A stretch of 64,000 bases of DNA from Tissierella simiarum. Lineage in GTDB: Bacteria; Bacillota; Clostridia; Tissierellales; Tissierellaceae. The notes under the pieces were generated by a model, which had not been told where the DNA came from, made no database searches, and saw only the letters and a program-made list of their open reading frames with translations. The DNA lies in assembly GCF_018917865.1 (NCBI RefSeq), contig NZ_JAHLPM010000014.1, forward strand, positions 27,194 through 91,193, read 5' to 3'. Below, in pieces: positions 9,446 through 18,840 of this stretch (its first letter is position 1; each line of letters begins with the position of its first letter). A program made the position numbers and the translations under genes.

Positions 9446-9474
9446 ATTATACTATGAATTTTAAGGCTTGTCAA
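9446..9474 (-). promoter_or_regulatory. Sigma-A promoter of the tRNA cluster
   Basis: On the minus strand a perfect TTGACA (9474-9469) and a perfect TATAAT (9451-9446) are separated by exactly 17 bp. The tRNA-Glu 5' end lies 32 bp downstream of the -10 box. This is the strongest sigma-A promoter seen in the window. Confidence 0.9.
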
Positions 9475-9482
9475 TATAAATT

Positions 9483-9506
9483 TTCAACTAAATTAATTTA
9501 GTTGAA
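9483..9506. promoter_or_regulatory. Perfect 24-bp palindrome between the tRNA promoter and niaR
   Basis: TTCAACTAAATT followed directly by its reverse complement, with no spacer. It lies just upstream of the tRNA-cluster -35 box and about 90 bp before niaR. The lack of a loop and of a T run argues for a dimer-binding operator rather than a terminator; the binding protein is unknown. Confidence 0.45.
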
Positions 9507-9593
9507 TTTTAAGCTAAATACTAAAATAAAAATCATATTCAATGTATAATTAATTATAACATGTTTTAATATAAATGGGAAAGGAGAATATCT

Positions 9594-10118
9594 ATGGATG
9601 CACAAGATAGAAGGGAAGAAATTTTTAAGGTGCTAAATGAATCTAAAAATCCTATTAAAGGGACTGAGCTTTCTCAGAAATTTCAAGTCAGTCGACAGGT
9701 AATAGTTCAAGATATTGCTTTGTTAAGGGCAAAGGGAGAAAATATAATAGCTACGCCACAAGGCTATATTATTCCCGACACATATGGTAAAAGTAGAATA
9801 CTGAAAACAATAGCTTGCAATCATGAAGGCTATGATGAAATAGAAGATGAATTAAAAACAATTATTGATATAGGTGGAAGAGTAATAGATGTAATCGTTG
9901 ATCATCCTTTATACGGAGAAATAAGAAGTTTGCTTGAAATTGGTTCTAGATTAGAATTACAACAATTTATGGATAGTATAAAAGAAACTAATGCAGAACC
10001 TTTATCGTCTTTAACAGGTGGTATTCACATTCATACTATTGAGGTAGAGAATGAGGAGATTTTTAAGAGAATAAAAGAGGCCTTAATGAGGAAAAAATAC
10101 TTGATAAATGAAGATTAA
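9594..10118 (+). CDS. niaR: NiaR-type niacin-responsive transcriptional repressor (HTH-11 + 3H domain)
   Basis: A 174-aa protein. An N-terminal winged HTH (about residues 5-60) includes GTELSQKFQVSRQVIVQDIALLR. The C-terminal 3H domain (about 72-168) has the three conserved histidine areas IACNHEGYDE, IVDHPLYGEI and GGIHIHTIEV. The family (YrxA/NiaR) binds niacin and represses NAD-precursor uptake or synthesis genes. An AAAGGAG site precedes the ATG. The next gene encodes a membrane transporter and carries a NiaR-like operator, which fits the role. Confidence 0.9.
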   Translation: MDAQDRREEIFKVLNESKNPIKGTELSQKFQVSRQVIVQDIALLRAKGENIIATPQGYIIPDTYGKSRILKTIACNHEGYDEIEDELKTIIDIGGRVIDVIVDHPLYGEIRSLLEIGSRLELQQFMDSIKETNAEPLSSLTGGIHIHTIEVENEEIFKRIKEALMRKKYLINED

Positions 10119-10155
10119 GATGATATATTATATCTACAAGTGACAAGACAGATGT
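10101..10155 (+). promoter_or_regulatory. Sigma-A promoter with candidate NiaR operator before the transporter gene
   Basis: TTGATA (10101-10106), 17 bp, TATATT (10124-10129), starting inside the end of niaR. The quasi-palindrome at 10136-10155 (pattern ACA-NN-TG-N-C...G-N-CA-NN-TGT, core TGACAAGACA) sits at the expected start of transcription. The pattern resembles NiaR sites as I recall them. Operator identity is inferred from position, symmetry and the adjacent niaR gene. Confidence 0.45.
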
Positions 10156-10180
10156 AATTACACTGAAAAGAGGTGCTACA

Positions 10181-11212
10181 TTGGAAAACAATGAGTCAAA
10201 TAAAAAAGGCAGCATAAAGGATTATTTTATTAAGGTTTTTAATGGCATGGCTTTAGGGCTTTTTTCATCTCTTTTAATAGGATTAATAATAAAGCAGTTA
10301 GGTACACTCTTTAAGATGGAGATTATAATTAATTTTGGATCCATCGCTCAAATGCTTATGGGACCAGCCATAGGTGCTGGTGTAGCCTATAGTGTTGGAG
10401 CACCACCTCTTGGAATCTTCGCTTCTGTAATTACAGGAGCTATAGGTGCTGGAACCATCAATTTCCAAGGAAATCAAGCATTGGTAAAGGTAGGTGAACC
10501 TGTGGGAGCTTTGGTAGCTGGTCTTTTAGGAGCAGAAATATCAAGGTTAATAAAAGGAAAGACAAAAGTAGATATAGTATTAGTCCCCCTATCTACAATA
10601 GTGATAGGAGGATTAGCAGGATATTATATAGGTCCAGTTATTAGCTCTGTTATGACTCTTATAGGAAAATTAATTAATTTAGCTACAGAACTTCAGCCTA
10701 TACCTATGGGAATTATTATATCTGTACTTATGGGGATAGTATTGACTTTACCTATAAGTAGTGCAGCTTTAGCTATTTCTTTAGGACTTAGCGGTCTAGC
10801 GGCAGGTGCTAGTACTGTTGGATGTGCATCTCAAATGGTTGGCTTTGCCATAGCTTCTTACAGAGAAAATGGATTTGGAGGTTTTATTGCTCAAGGGTTA
10901 GGTACTTCTATGCTTCAAATCCCAAATATAATACGGAATCCAAGAATTTGGATTCCTCCAATAGTTACTTCAGCCATATTAGGACCAATATCTACTGCTG
11001 TTTTGAAAATGGAAAGTAATATGATAGGTGCAGGAATGGGGACTAGTGGGCTGGTAGGGCAGTTTGCAGTAATAGACGTAATGGGATTAAATCCAAAGAT
11101 TTTTTCTATGATACTTTTTATGCATTTTATTTTACCTGGAGCTATCAGTTTTTTAATTTCAGAATGGATGAGAAAAAGTGGGTATATAAAATCAGGAGAT
11201 ATGAAGTTATAA
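10181..11212 (+). CDS. PTS EIIC-like/PfoR-type membrane transporter, candidate niacin permease
   Basis: A 343-aa polytopic protein with about 8-10 hydrophobic helices and repeated glycine-rich segments (GPAIGAGVAYSVGAPPLG, GAIGAGTINFQGNQ, GLAAGASTVGCASQMVG). It resembles the PTS_EIIC_2 (PfoR-like) family. There is no EIIA or EIIB domain or phosphorylatable cysteine motif, so phosphotransferase function is unsupported. TTG start 10 bases after AAAGAGG. The gene follows niaR and has a NiaR-like operator, which suggests a NiaR-controlled transporter, most simply for niacin or nicotinamide. That substrate is inference. Confidence 0.65.
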   Translation: MENNESNKKGSIKDYFIKVFNGMALGLFSSLLIGLIIKQLGTLFKMEIIINFGSIAQMLMGPAIGAGVAYSVGAPPLGIFASVITGAIGAGTINFQGNQALVKVGEPVGALVAGLLGAEISRLIKGKTKVDIVLVPLSTIVIGGLAGYYIGPVISSVMTLIGKLINLATELQPIPMGIIISVLMGIVLTLPISSAALAISLGLSGLAAGASTVGCASQMVGFAIASYRENGFGGFIAQGLGTSMLQIPNIIRNPRIWIPPIVTSAILGPISTAVLKMESNMIGAGMGTSGLVGQFAVIDVMGLNPKIFSMILFMHFILPGAISFLISEWMRKSGYIKSGDMKL

Positions 11213-11223
11213 AATAATGAATA

Positions 11224-11272
11224 AACAAAAACACTAGATTTAATATTAACTTTAAATCTAGTGTTTTTGTTT
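11224..11272 (+). terminator. Intrinsic terminator
   Basis: Arms AAACAAAAACACTAGATTTAA and its complement surround a short AT loop, and the 3' arm ends GTGTTTTTGTTT. It closes the niaR-transporter unit. Confidence 0.85.
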
Positions 11273-11299
11273 CACAAAACTTCATAGTTAAGTTATAAT
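11271..11299 (+). promoter_or_regulatory. Sigma-A promoter of the marR gene
   Basis: TTCACA (11271-11276), 17 bp, TATAAT (11294-11299). It lies 41 bp before the chosen ATG of the MarR regulator and just after the preceding terminator. Confidence 0.6.
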
Positions 11300-11340
11300 A
11301 TAATAAGTTTATATTAAGGATAAGTCGAGGAGTGTTAAAA

Positions 11341-11772
11341 ATGTTTGATTTAGATGCATGTGTGGCGTTTATAACAAATAAAGCAGCTAAAAAAATGGCT
11401 GATGAATTTAATGATAGGTTAATGAAACTTGGAATTACAAGAGTTCAATGGATAGCTTTGTTTTATTTAGGAAAATACGATGGGATCAGTCAAAAAGAGT
11501 TAGGAGAGCTAATGGACATTAAAGAATCTACAGTTGCTAGATTAATAGATAGGATGGAAAAAGAAGATTATGTTTGTAGACTTAAAGATAAGGATGATAG
11601 AAGAATCACTAAACTTTATTTAACAGAGAAAGGGAAGAAATATAGACAAGAATGTTTACCAGAAGGGGAAAAAATGGCAGAAATTTTCACAAAGGGTATT
11701 TCTCAGGAAGAACTTGATATATTCATGAAAGTAGTAGATAAAATATTGTCTAATATAGGTCAAGAACTTTAA
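11341..11772 (+). CDS. MarR-family regulator, possible redox sensor
   Basis: A 143-aa winged-helix protein. The recognition region is SQKELGELMDIKESTVARLIDRMEK (about residues 43-67) and the wing is CRLKDKDDRRITKLYLTEKG. I place the start at ATG 11341, 8 bases after GAGGAG, rather than the GTG at 11332 that lies inside that site. A lone cysteine near the N-terminus (MFDLDAC, C7) occupies a position like the peroxide-sensing cysteine of OhrR proteins; two further cysteines lie in the wing and after it. It probably controls the following AhpD-like and Lpd genes through the palindrome at 11786-11836. The inducer is not known. Confidence 0.85.
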   Translation: MFDLDACVAFITNKAAKKMADEFNDRLMKLGITRVQWIALFYLGKYDGISQKELGELMDIKESTVARLIDRMEKEDYVCRLKDKDDRRITKLYLTEKGKKYRQECLPEGEKMAEIFTKGISQEELDIFMKVVDKILSNIGQEL

Positions 11773-11779
11773 AAAGTAG

Positions 11780-11836
11780 TTGACTTTGTTAAAATACTTG
11801 CTATACTAATTATTAGTATAGCAAGTATTTTAACAA
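11780..11836 (+). promoter_or_regulatory. Promoter embedded in a 24-bp perfect inverted repeat (probable MarR operator)
   Basis: TTGACT (11780-11785), 16 bp, TATACT (11802-11807). The inverted repeat has arms 11786-11809 and 11813-11836 around a 3-base centre, with all 24 positions paired, and covers the spacer, the -10 box and the transcription start. No T run follows the 3' arm (it runs into GGGGG), so this is better explained as a repressor operator, or an RNA hairpin in the leader, than as a terminator. Confidence 0.65.
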
Positions 11837-11845
11837 GGGGGAATT

Positions 11846-12202
11846 ATGATGTCAAAAAGTCCAAGAGAGTATTTAGATGAGTTTATGAACGGTTTACAAG
11901 CTGTAGGTGAAACAAATGAAAATCATGCAGGGGCTTTTATGAACCTATTAGGAACTACCTATGAATCTGGAGCCCTTGATACGAAGACGAAAGAGTTAAT
12001 AAGTGTTGGAATAGCTGCTTATAATAGATGTGAATATTGTATAGTTTTCCATGTTTATAAAGCTTTAGAAAGTGGTGCTACTAGAGAAGAAATAATGGAA
12101 GCAGCTATGGTTTCTGTAGCTTTTGGTGGAGGACCTTCTATGGCTTACTCATCTACTCTGCTTAGAGCTAGCATCGATGAATTTGAAAATGATTTCAAAT
12201 AA
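11846..12202 (+). CDS. AhpD-like carboxymuconolactone decarboxylase-family protein
   Basis: A 118-aa single-domain protein. The AhpD redox signature is complete: RCEYCIVFH gives C62-x2-C65-x3-H69, preceded by KELISVGIAA. Family members of this size are alkylhydroperoxidase-like thiol proteins. In mycobacteria AhpD links lipoyl groups and dihydrolipoamide dehydrogenase to a peroxiredoxin. The next gene here is a lipoyl-domain/Lpd fusion, which makes that reading attractive. GGGGG lies 5 bases before the first of two adjacent ATGs. No ahpC gene is in the window. Confidence 0.85.
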   Translation: MMSKSPREYLDEFMNGLQAVGETNENHAGAFMNLLGTTYESGALDTKTKELISVGIAAYNRCEYCIVFHVYKALESGATREEIMEAAMVSVAFGGGPSMAYSSTLLRASIDEFENDFK

Positions 12203-12229
12203 TCTATGTAGAAATAAGGAGAGATAAAA

Positions 12230-13927
12230 ATGATTATTGAAGTTAAATTTGAAGGTTTAAATGGAATAAAAAAAGGTAAAGTAATGAAGATATATAAAGA
12301 AGTTGGGGATACTATAGAACCTAACGATTCTTTATTTTCAATAGAAGAAAATAAAAAGACATTAGATATTGAACCAAGCATAAAAGGTGTTATAAAAGAG
12401 ATTAAAATAAAATCAGGAGACAATATTAAGATAGGTGATGTTTTAGCATTAGTAGATGGAGAAAAAATAGAAACTAAGAAATCAGAGTCTTCTTTTGATT
12501 ATTTTAAAGGTTTAATAACTCCTAAAAAAGAAGAAATAGAAACTAAAGTTACTATTATAGGATCAGGACCTGGTGGATATGTAGCAGCTATTAAATTAGC
12601 TCAGTTAGGAGCTGAAGTAGTCCTTGTAGAAAAGGACAAGGTTGGAGGAACTTGTTTAAATAGAGGTTGTATTCCTACAAAGGCATTAGTACGTTCAGCA
12701 GATGTTTTTAAAAACATTAAAGAAAGTGAAGCCTATGGCTGTAAAGTAGAAAACTATAATTTAGATATTGGACAAGTAATATCTAGGAAAAATCAGGTTG
12801 CTTCTCAATTAGGAGAAGGAATTAGCTATTTATTAGAAAAGAACAACATAAAATATGTTAAAGGTTGCGGAGAAATTCTAGACCAAAATACAGTTTTTGT
12901 AAAAACAAAACATAGAGAAACCACTATAAAAACAGAGTATATTATTATTGCGACAGGGTCTACTACTACGAAGCTGCCTATACCTGGTATAGATTTAGAT
13001 AATGTTTTGGGAAGTACTGAAATAATGGAAATAGATGAACTGCCAAAGGAAATGGTTATTATTGGTGGTGGAGTAATAGGCATGGAATTTGCCTTTATAT
13101 TTAATACCTTTGGGACAAAGATATCTGTAGTTGAATATATGGATAAACTTTTACCTAATTTAGATGAAGATATATGTCATGAAATCGAAGAGATAGCAGA
13201 AAATAAAGGAATAAATATTTATACTAATTCAAAGGTTGAAGAAATAATAAGAGATGAAAATAATAAAGCTATAGTAGGATTTACTAATAATGGTGAGAAG
13301 AAATATATTTCTACAGAAAAAGTATTAGTTTCTATAGGTAGACAACCTTATCTAGATGGATTAGGCATAGAAAAATTAGGTTTAGAATTGAATACAAATA
13401 AAAAAGGAATCAAAGTAAATGAGAAATTGATGACAAGTATATCTAATATATTTGCCATAGGGGATGCTACTGGAGGAATACAATTAGCTCATGTAGCTTC
13501 TGCTCAAGGAATAGTTGCTGCTAATAATATAATGGGTATTGAAGATACAATGGATTATAGCATAATTCCAAGTGCAATATTTACAGATCCAGAAATAGCG
13601 AGTGTAGGAATTGATGAAAAATATGCTAAGGAAAATAATATTGAAGTAGAGATAGGAAAGTTTCCTATAGCTTCTAATGGAAAAGCTTTAACTTTAGGTG
13701 CTTCGGAGGGATTTGTAAAAGTAATTGTTGATAAAAATTCTAAGAAAATCCTAGGTGCATCTATTATAGGCCCAAATGCCACAGATTTAATTAATGAAAT
13801 ATCAATAGCTATGACAAATGGACTTAAAGCAGAGGATATAACTAAAACTATACATCCTCATCCAACTACATCAGAATCTGTATTTGAAGCTTTATTAGCT
13901 GCAAGTGGTGCTTGTATACACAATTAA
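12230..13927 (+). CDS. lpdA: Dihydrolipoamide dehydrogenase with fused N-terminal lipoyl domain
   Basis: A 565-aa fusion. Residues 1-78 are a biotinyl/lipoyl domain with the modifiable lysine in SIEENKKTLDIEPS (most likely K42). Residues about 105-565 are a class I flavoprotein disulfide reductase: FAD-binding IIGSGPGGYVAAIKLAQLG, redox disulfide GGTCLNRGCIPTKALV (C142/C147), NAD-binding MVIIGGGVIGMEFAF, AIGDATGGIQLAHVA, and the C-terminal catalytic HPHPTTSE. It oxidises dihydrolipoyl groups with NAD+. No glycine-cleavage or 2-oxoacid dehydrogenase genes are nearby; the only neighbours are an AhpD-like protein and MarR, so a thiol-peroxide reduction role is possible. Confidence 0.92.
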   Translation: MIIEVKFEGLNGIKKGKVMKIYKEVGDTIEPNDSLFSIEENKKTLDIEPSIKGVIKEIKIKSGDNIKIGDVLALVDGEKIETKKSESSFDYFKGLITPKKEEIETKVTIIGSGPGGYVAAIKLAQLGAEVVLVEKDKVGGTCLNRGCIPTKALVRSADVFKNIKESEAYGCKVENYNLDIGQVISRKNQVASQLGEGISYLLEKNNIKYVKGCGEILDQNTVFVKTKHRETTIKTEYIIIATGSTTTKLPIPGIDLDNVLGSTEIMEIDELPKEMVIIGGGVIGMEFAFIFNTFGTKISVVEYMDKLLPNLDEDICHEIEEIAENKGINIYTNSKVEEIIRDENNKAIVGFTNNGEKKYISTEKVLVSIGRQPYLDGLGIEKLGLELNTNKKGIKVNEKLMTSISNIFAIGDATGGIQLAHVASAQGIVAANNIMGIEDTMDYSIIPSAIFTDPEIASVGIDEKYAKENNIEVEIGKFPIASNGKALTLGASEGFVKVIVDKNSKKILGASIIGPNATDLINEISIAMTNGLKAEDITKTIHPHPTTSESVFEALLAASGACIHN

Positions 13928-14021
13928 ATGTATAAATTTTAGTATTAATTAAAAAAATATCCTAATTATAGGTAAATTAGTAAGAATTAAAGTTTTAATT
14001 TACTGTAACTGGGTATATATA

Positions 14022-14046
14022 TTTTGGGAGCAGAACTCCCTTTTAA
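14022..14046 (+). terminator. Possible terminator after lpdA (first hairpin)
   Basis: GGGAG (14026-14030) pairs with CTCCC (14036-14040) over a 5-base loop, followed by TTTT. The stem is short. Confidence 0.4.
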
Positions 14047-14078
14047 CAAAAGATAAAATATTAAAAAACAAAAGATGA

Positions 14079-14110
14079 AAATGGACATTAAGATTACTTA
14101 GTGTCCATTT
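14079..14110 (+). terminator. Possible terminator after lpdA (second hairpin)
   Basis: AAATGGACA and TGTCCATTT are separated by about 14 bases and followed by AAAATTAATTTT. It could be bidirectional or simply insulate the serS leader. Confidence 0.4.
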
Positions 14111-14141
14111 AAAATTAATTTTAATATTTTTAAATATACCC

Positions 14142-14169
14142 TTGACAATTTTTTAAATCATGGTATAAT
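14142..14169 (+). promoter_or_regulatory. Sigma-A promoter of the serS T-box transcript
   Basis: TTGACA (14142-14147), 16 bp, TATAAT (14164-14169), followed by the T-box leader. Confidence 0.85.
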
Positions 14170-14179
14170 ATCATTTAAA

Positions 14180-15676
<1,497 letters not shown>

Positions 15677-15680
15677 TGAA

Positions 15681-15714
15681 TGAAAAGATTGGGTAAAATA
15701 CTCAATCTTTTTTG
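15681..15714 (+). terminator. Intrinsic terminator after serS
   Basis: AAAAGATTGGGT pairs with ACTCAATCTTTTTT across a short A-rich loop, with a T run. Confidence 0.8.
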
Positions 15715-15790
15715 TGTTCTAAAGGAATTTTAATATTTAAGTAGAATATTAGGAATATTAATATATAAAATAATTAGTGGGGGTGAAGTT

Positions 15791-17293
15791 TTGAAAATAA
15801 AGAGAAAACTTTGTTTAATATTAATATTTGTTCTTATATTATCTTTAGCAGGATGTAAAAAAGGGAAAGCTTTAAGTGAAGACAATTTAATGCTAAAAGA
15901 TTACAATGGGATAGATATAAACAAGATAAACGAATATAAAATAGAAGTAGAATTAAATGAAGAGGAAAAATCTTATACTGGAAAGCAATGGGTAACTTAT
16001 GTAAATAATACTGGCATAGATTTAAAAGAAATATATTTTCATGTATATCCAAATGCTTTCAAGTCTTTAGACAAAGCTCCTATACTATTTAACCAAGGAG
16101 AAGGTATGGAACCATTGGAATATGAACCTGGATATATGGATCTAGAAAAAGTTTTAATGGATAAAGATAATTTGAGATTTAATATACAAGGGCAAGATGA
16201 CACTATATTGCATATACAATTAAATAAACCTTTAAAAAAGGGGGAAAAGGCTACTATTTATTTTAAATATAAAGTATATCTGCCTACTAGTAAGGATCGT
16301 TTTGGTTATGGAGAAAAAGCGATTAACTTTGGAAACTGGTATCCTATAGTTTGTGTCTATGATAAAAAAGGATGGAATTTAGATCCTTACTATAGTATAG
16401 GAGATCCCTTCTATAGTGATATAAGCAATTATAAGGTAAATATTACAACACCTAAAGAAGTGGTTGTAGCTGCTAGTGGAAATATTCTTTCAGAAAAAAT
16501 AGAAGGGGATAAGAAGACTTATATTATTGAAGGAAAGCTTTTAAGAGATTTTGCTTGGGCTGCTAGTAAAGATTTCATTGTTAATGAAAGAAAGGTTGGA
16601 GACACATTAATAAGACTATATACTTTAAAAGATAATGATTCTATGATAGAATATAGCCTTAATGTAGGAGAAGAATCTATTAGTTTGTTTAGTAGACTAT
16701 TTGGTAAATATCCCTATAGTCAATATTCCATAGTAATAACTGAATTTCCTTCTGGCATGGAGTATCCAGGATTAGTCTTTATTGGAGATGATTATTTCTA
16801 TAATTCCTTAAAGAGTATATTGGAAAAAATAATAGTTCATGAAACAGCTCATCAGTGGTGGTATGGCCTAGTAGGGAATAATCAAGTAGATGAGGCATGG
16901 TTAGATGAATCTTTGGCTACTTATTCGGAAGTAATTTATACAAAGGAAGTATATGGTGAAAAAGAAGGAGAAGAGTATTATAATCAAAATATTAAGATAG
17001 GTTATGATCACGGAGTTAAATATTTGGGAGAAAATGGAGTAGTTAAAAAACCTTTAAATGAATTTACTGGCTGGGATGATTACGGTATACTAGTTTATAC
17101 AAAGGGAGCTATATTTATAAATGAAATCAAAGAAGAATATGGAGAAGAAACCCTCTATGATATATTAAATAAATATTTTCATACCTATAAATTTTATAAT
17201 GCAACAACAGAGGATTTTATAAAAATATGTGAGAATGTCACTAAGGATTCCTTTAAAGAAAAGGTAGATAGGTGGCTATTGGGTGGAAAATAA
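15791..17293 (+). CDS. Secreted lipoprotein M1-family zinc metallopeptidase
   Basis: A 500-aa protein with a lipoprotein signal (lipobox LAGC, acylated C22), so it is anchored on the outer face of the membrane. The zinc site is complete: H350-E-T-A-H354, then 18 residues, then E373 (HETAHQWWYG ... LDESLATYSE). The exopeptidase motif is present in variant form as PSGMEYPG. The N-terminal beta domain (about residues 40-240) is typical of aminopeptidase N relatives. TTG start after GGGGGTGAAG. It probably trims external peptides for uptake, consistent with the peptide importer at 42-48 kb. It stands alone between terminators. Confidence 0.9.
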   Translation: MKIKRKLCLILIFVLILSLAGCKKGKALSEDNLMLKDYNGIDINKINEYKIEVELNEEEKSYTGKQWVTYVNNTGIDLKEIYFHVYPNAFKSLDKAPILFNQGEGMEPLEYEPGYMDLEKVLMDKDNLRFNIQGQDDTILHIQLNKPLKKGEKATIYFKYKVYLPTSKDRFGYGEKAINFGNWYPIVCVYDKKGWNLDPYYSIGDPFYSDISNYKVNITTPKEVVVAASGNILSEKIEGDKKTYIIEGKLLRDFAWAASKDFIVNERKVGDTLIRLYTLKDNDSMIEYSLNVGEESISLFSRLFGKYPYSQYSIVITEFPSGMEYPGLVFIGDDYFYNSLKSILEKIIVHETAHQWWYGLVGNNQVDEAWLDESLATYSEVIYTKEVYGEKEGEEYYNQNIKIGYDHGVKYLGENGVVKKPLNEFTGWDDYGILVYTKGAIFINEIKEEYGEETLYDILNKYFHTYKFYNATTEDFIKICENVTKDSFKEKVDRWLLGGK

Positions 17294-17295
17294 AG

Positions 17296-17330
17296 TGGGG
17301 GGAACATATACCCTCCACTTATATTTTATT
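17296..17330 (+). terminator. Intrinsic terminator after the M1 peptidase
   Basis: AGTGGGGGG pairs with CCCTCCACT around an ATAT loop, followed by a T-rich stretch. Confidence 0.7.
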
Positions 17331-17526
17331 ATCTATTAAATAAGATATCCAATAAGAAGAGAACAATAGTCTATAGTAACTTTGTATAACAACTATGTGG
17401 CTATCCTTTAATATTAAGTATCTAAGCATCTTAAGAAATAATTAATAAATTAGTAAATAGAATAGGATATAATTAAACTTGAGATATTTAAATAGAAATT
17501 TGTAAGAATTATTAGGGGGACTGGAA

Positions 17527-18723
17527 GTGGAAAAAAAGAATATTTTAAGAAGGATAATAACAATAATTTTAATAATGTTTATTTCTATGAACAATGTAGC
17601 CTTCGGAAGTATAGGGATAGAAGGAGAACTTACAGCTTATTTATTAGGGGATTGTGAAACGGGAGAAATTTTAGAAGGATTTAATATAGATAAGCCTATA
17701 GAAATTGCTAGTATTACTAAATTAATGTCTTATTTAGTAATAATGGATGAAGTCACTAAGGGAAATATACTTTTAGAAGATCGAGTTTTTATAGATGAAG
17801 ATATTGCAAGTATAAAGGGGTCTAGTTTAAAAGTAGAAGTAGGAGAAGTCTTTTCTATAAGGGAGTTAATAGAAGCCGCCATGGTGGTTTCTGCCAATGA
17901 TGCTACATATGCTTTAGCTAAGAAAGTTGCTGGCACAGAGGAAGCTTTTGTAAAACTAATGAATAACAAAGCCAGAGAACTAAACCTTGAAAATGCTATA
18001 TTTTTTAACTGCACAGGGTTACCTGTAAAGGATTTGGATATACAAAATGTAATGACTACTAGAGAAATTTTTATATTATCCCAGCACATTATAGACAAGT
18101 ATCCAGAAATATTAGAGATATCTAAATTACCTTTTATAGAAATGGAAAGCAGAAATTATGTTGAAGGGAATACTAACCCACTTCTTGCAGAAATAGAGGG
18201 AGTAGACGGTTTGAAAACTGGTTTTACTAATAAAGCCGGATACTGTTATGTATCTACTTTCGGAGTTAAAGGAAAAGAAAAGGAAACTAAGGATTCTAGG
18301 TTTATAGGTATAGTAATGGGAACTAAAGGTTTTGATGAAAGAAAAGAACTAGGAAAGACATTGGTCCAATATGGATTAGACAACTACTCAAACAGAATAA
18401 TTTTAGATGAAGATATACCTTTAGATACTTTAATTTTTCCTAAAGGAAATCCTAAAGAAATAGAAATATACCCTAAGCAAGGTTTTACAAAGCTTATAAA
18501 AAATGATGAAAATATAGAAGTTAGTTTATCATTAAATGATAAATTGAAACCTCCTATTAAAAAGGATCGTACTATAGGTAAAGTGACGGTATATAAGGAT
18601 GGAGAAATTATAAGGGAAGAAGAAGTTATAGTAAAAGAAAAGGTGAAGAGGGCTAATCCCTTTATCTTGCTAGGCAGGTTTATTGAAAATATATTTTTGA
18701 AAATTAAAGGAATATTTTCTTAA
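17527..18723 (+). CDS. D-alanyl-D-alanine carboxypeptidase (PBP5/DacF type)
   Basis: A 398-aa serine peptidase with an N-terminal signal sequence (about residues 1-28, ending near FGS). All three penicillin-binding motifs are present: S62-I-T-K65, S122-A-N and K230-T-G in GLKTGFTNKAGYC. A C-terminal PBP5-like beta domain (about 290-370) and a short hydrophobic tail with basic residues probably hold it at the membrane. It removes the terminal D-Ala of peptidoglycan stem peptides; DacF homologues act in spore cortex formation, but nothing here shows which role applies. GTG start, with AGGGGGAC just upstream. The 230 bp before it hold no recognisable gene. Confidence 0.92.
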   Translation: MEKKNILRRIITIILIMFISMNNVAFGSIGIEGELTAYLLGDCETGEILEGFNIDKPIEIASITKLMSYLVIMDEVTKGNILLEDRVFIDEDIASIKGSSLKVEVGEVFSIRELIEAAMVVSANDATYALAKKVAGTEEAFVKLMNNKARELNLENAIFFNCTGLPVKDLDIQNVMTTREIFILSQHIIDKYPEILEISKLPFIEMESRNYVEGNTNPLLAEIEGVDGLKTGFTNKAGYCYVSTFGVKGKEKETKDSRFIGIVMGTKGFDERKELGKTLVQYGLDNYSNRIILDEDIPLDTLIFPKGNPKEIEIYPKQGFTKLIKNDENIEVSLSLNDKLKPPIKKDRTIGKVTVYKDGEIIREEEVIVKEKVKRANPFILLGRFIENIFLKIKGIFS

Positions 18724-18840
18724 AGATTCATCATCTAGGGCAAACTCATATAAATTTTTAGGGCGTATCACTTTCATTTCTATAGATTAATACTTATAGT
18801 TTAATATGAAAGCAAAAGAAGAAAGGGGAGGGGACTTAAC

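Noticed and set aside
9286..9474. Minus-strand 62-aa frame across tRNA-Glu
   Set aside because: It runs through a well-formed tRNA and its promoter; a chance frame.
12145..12423. 92-aa minus-strand frame over the start of lpdA, and similar long antisense frames over serS, NtrC and iorB
   Set aside because: They mirror strong plus-strand genes with clear motifs and have no signals of their own.
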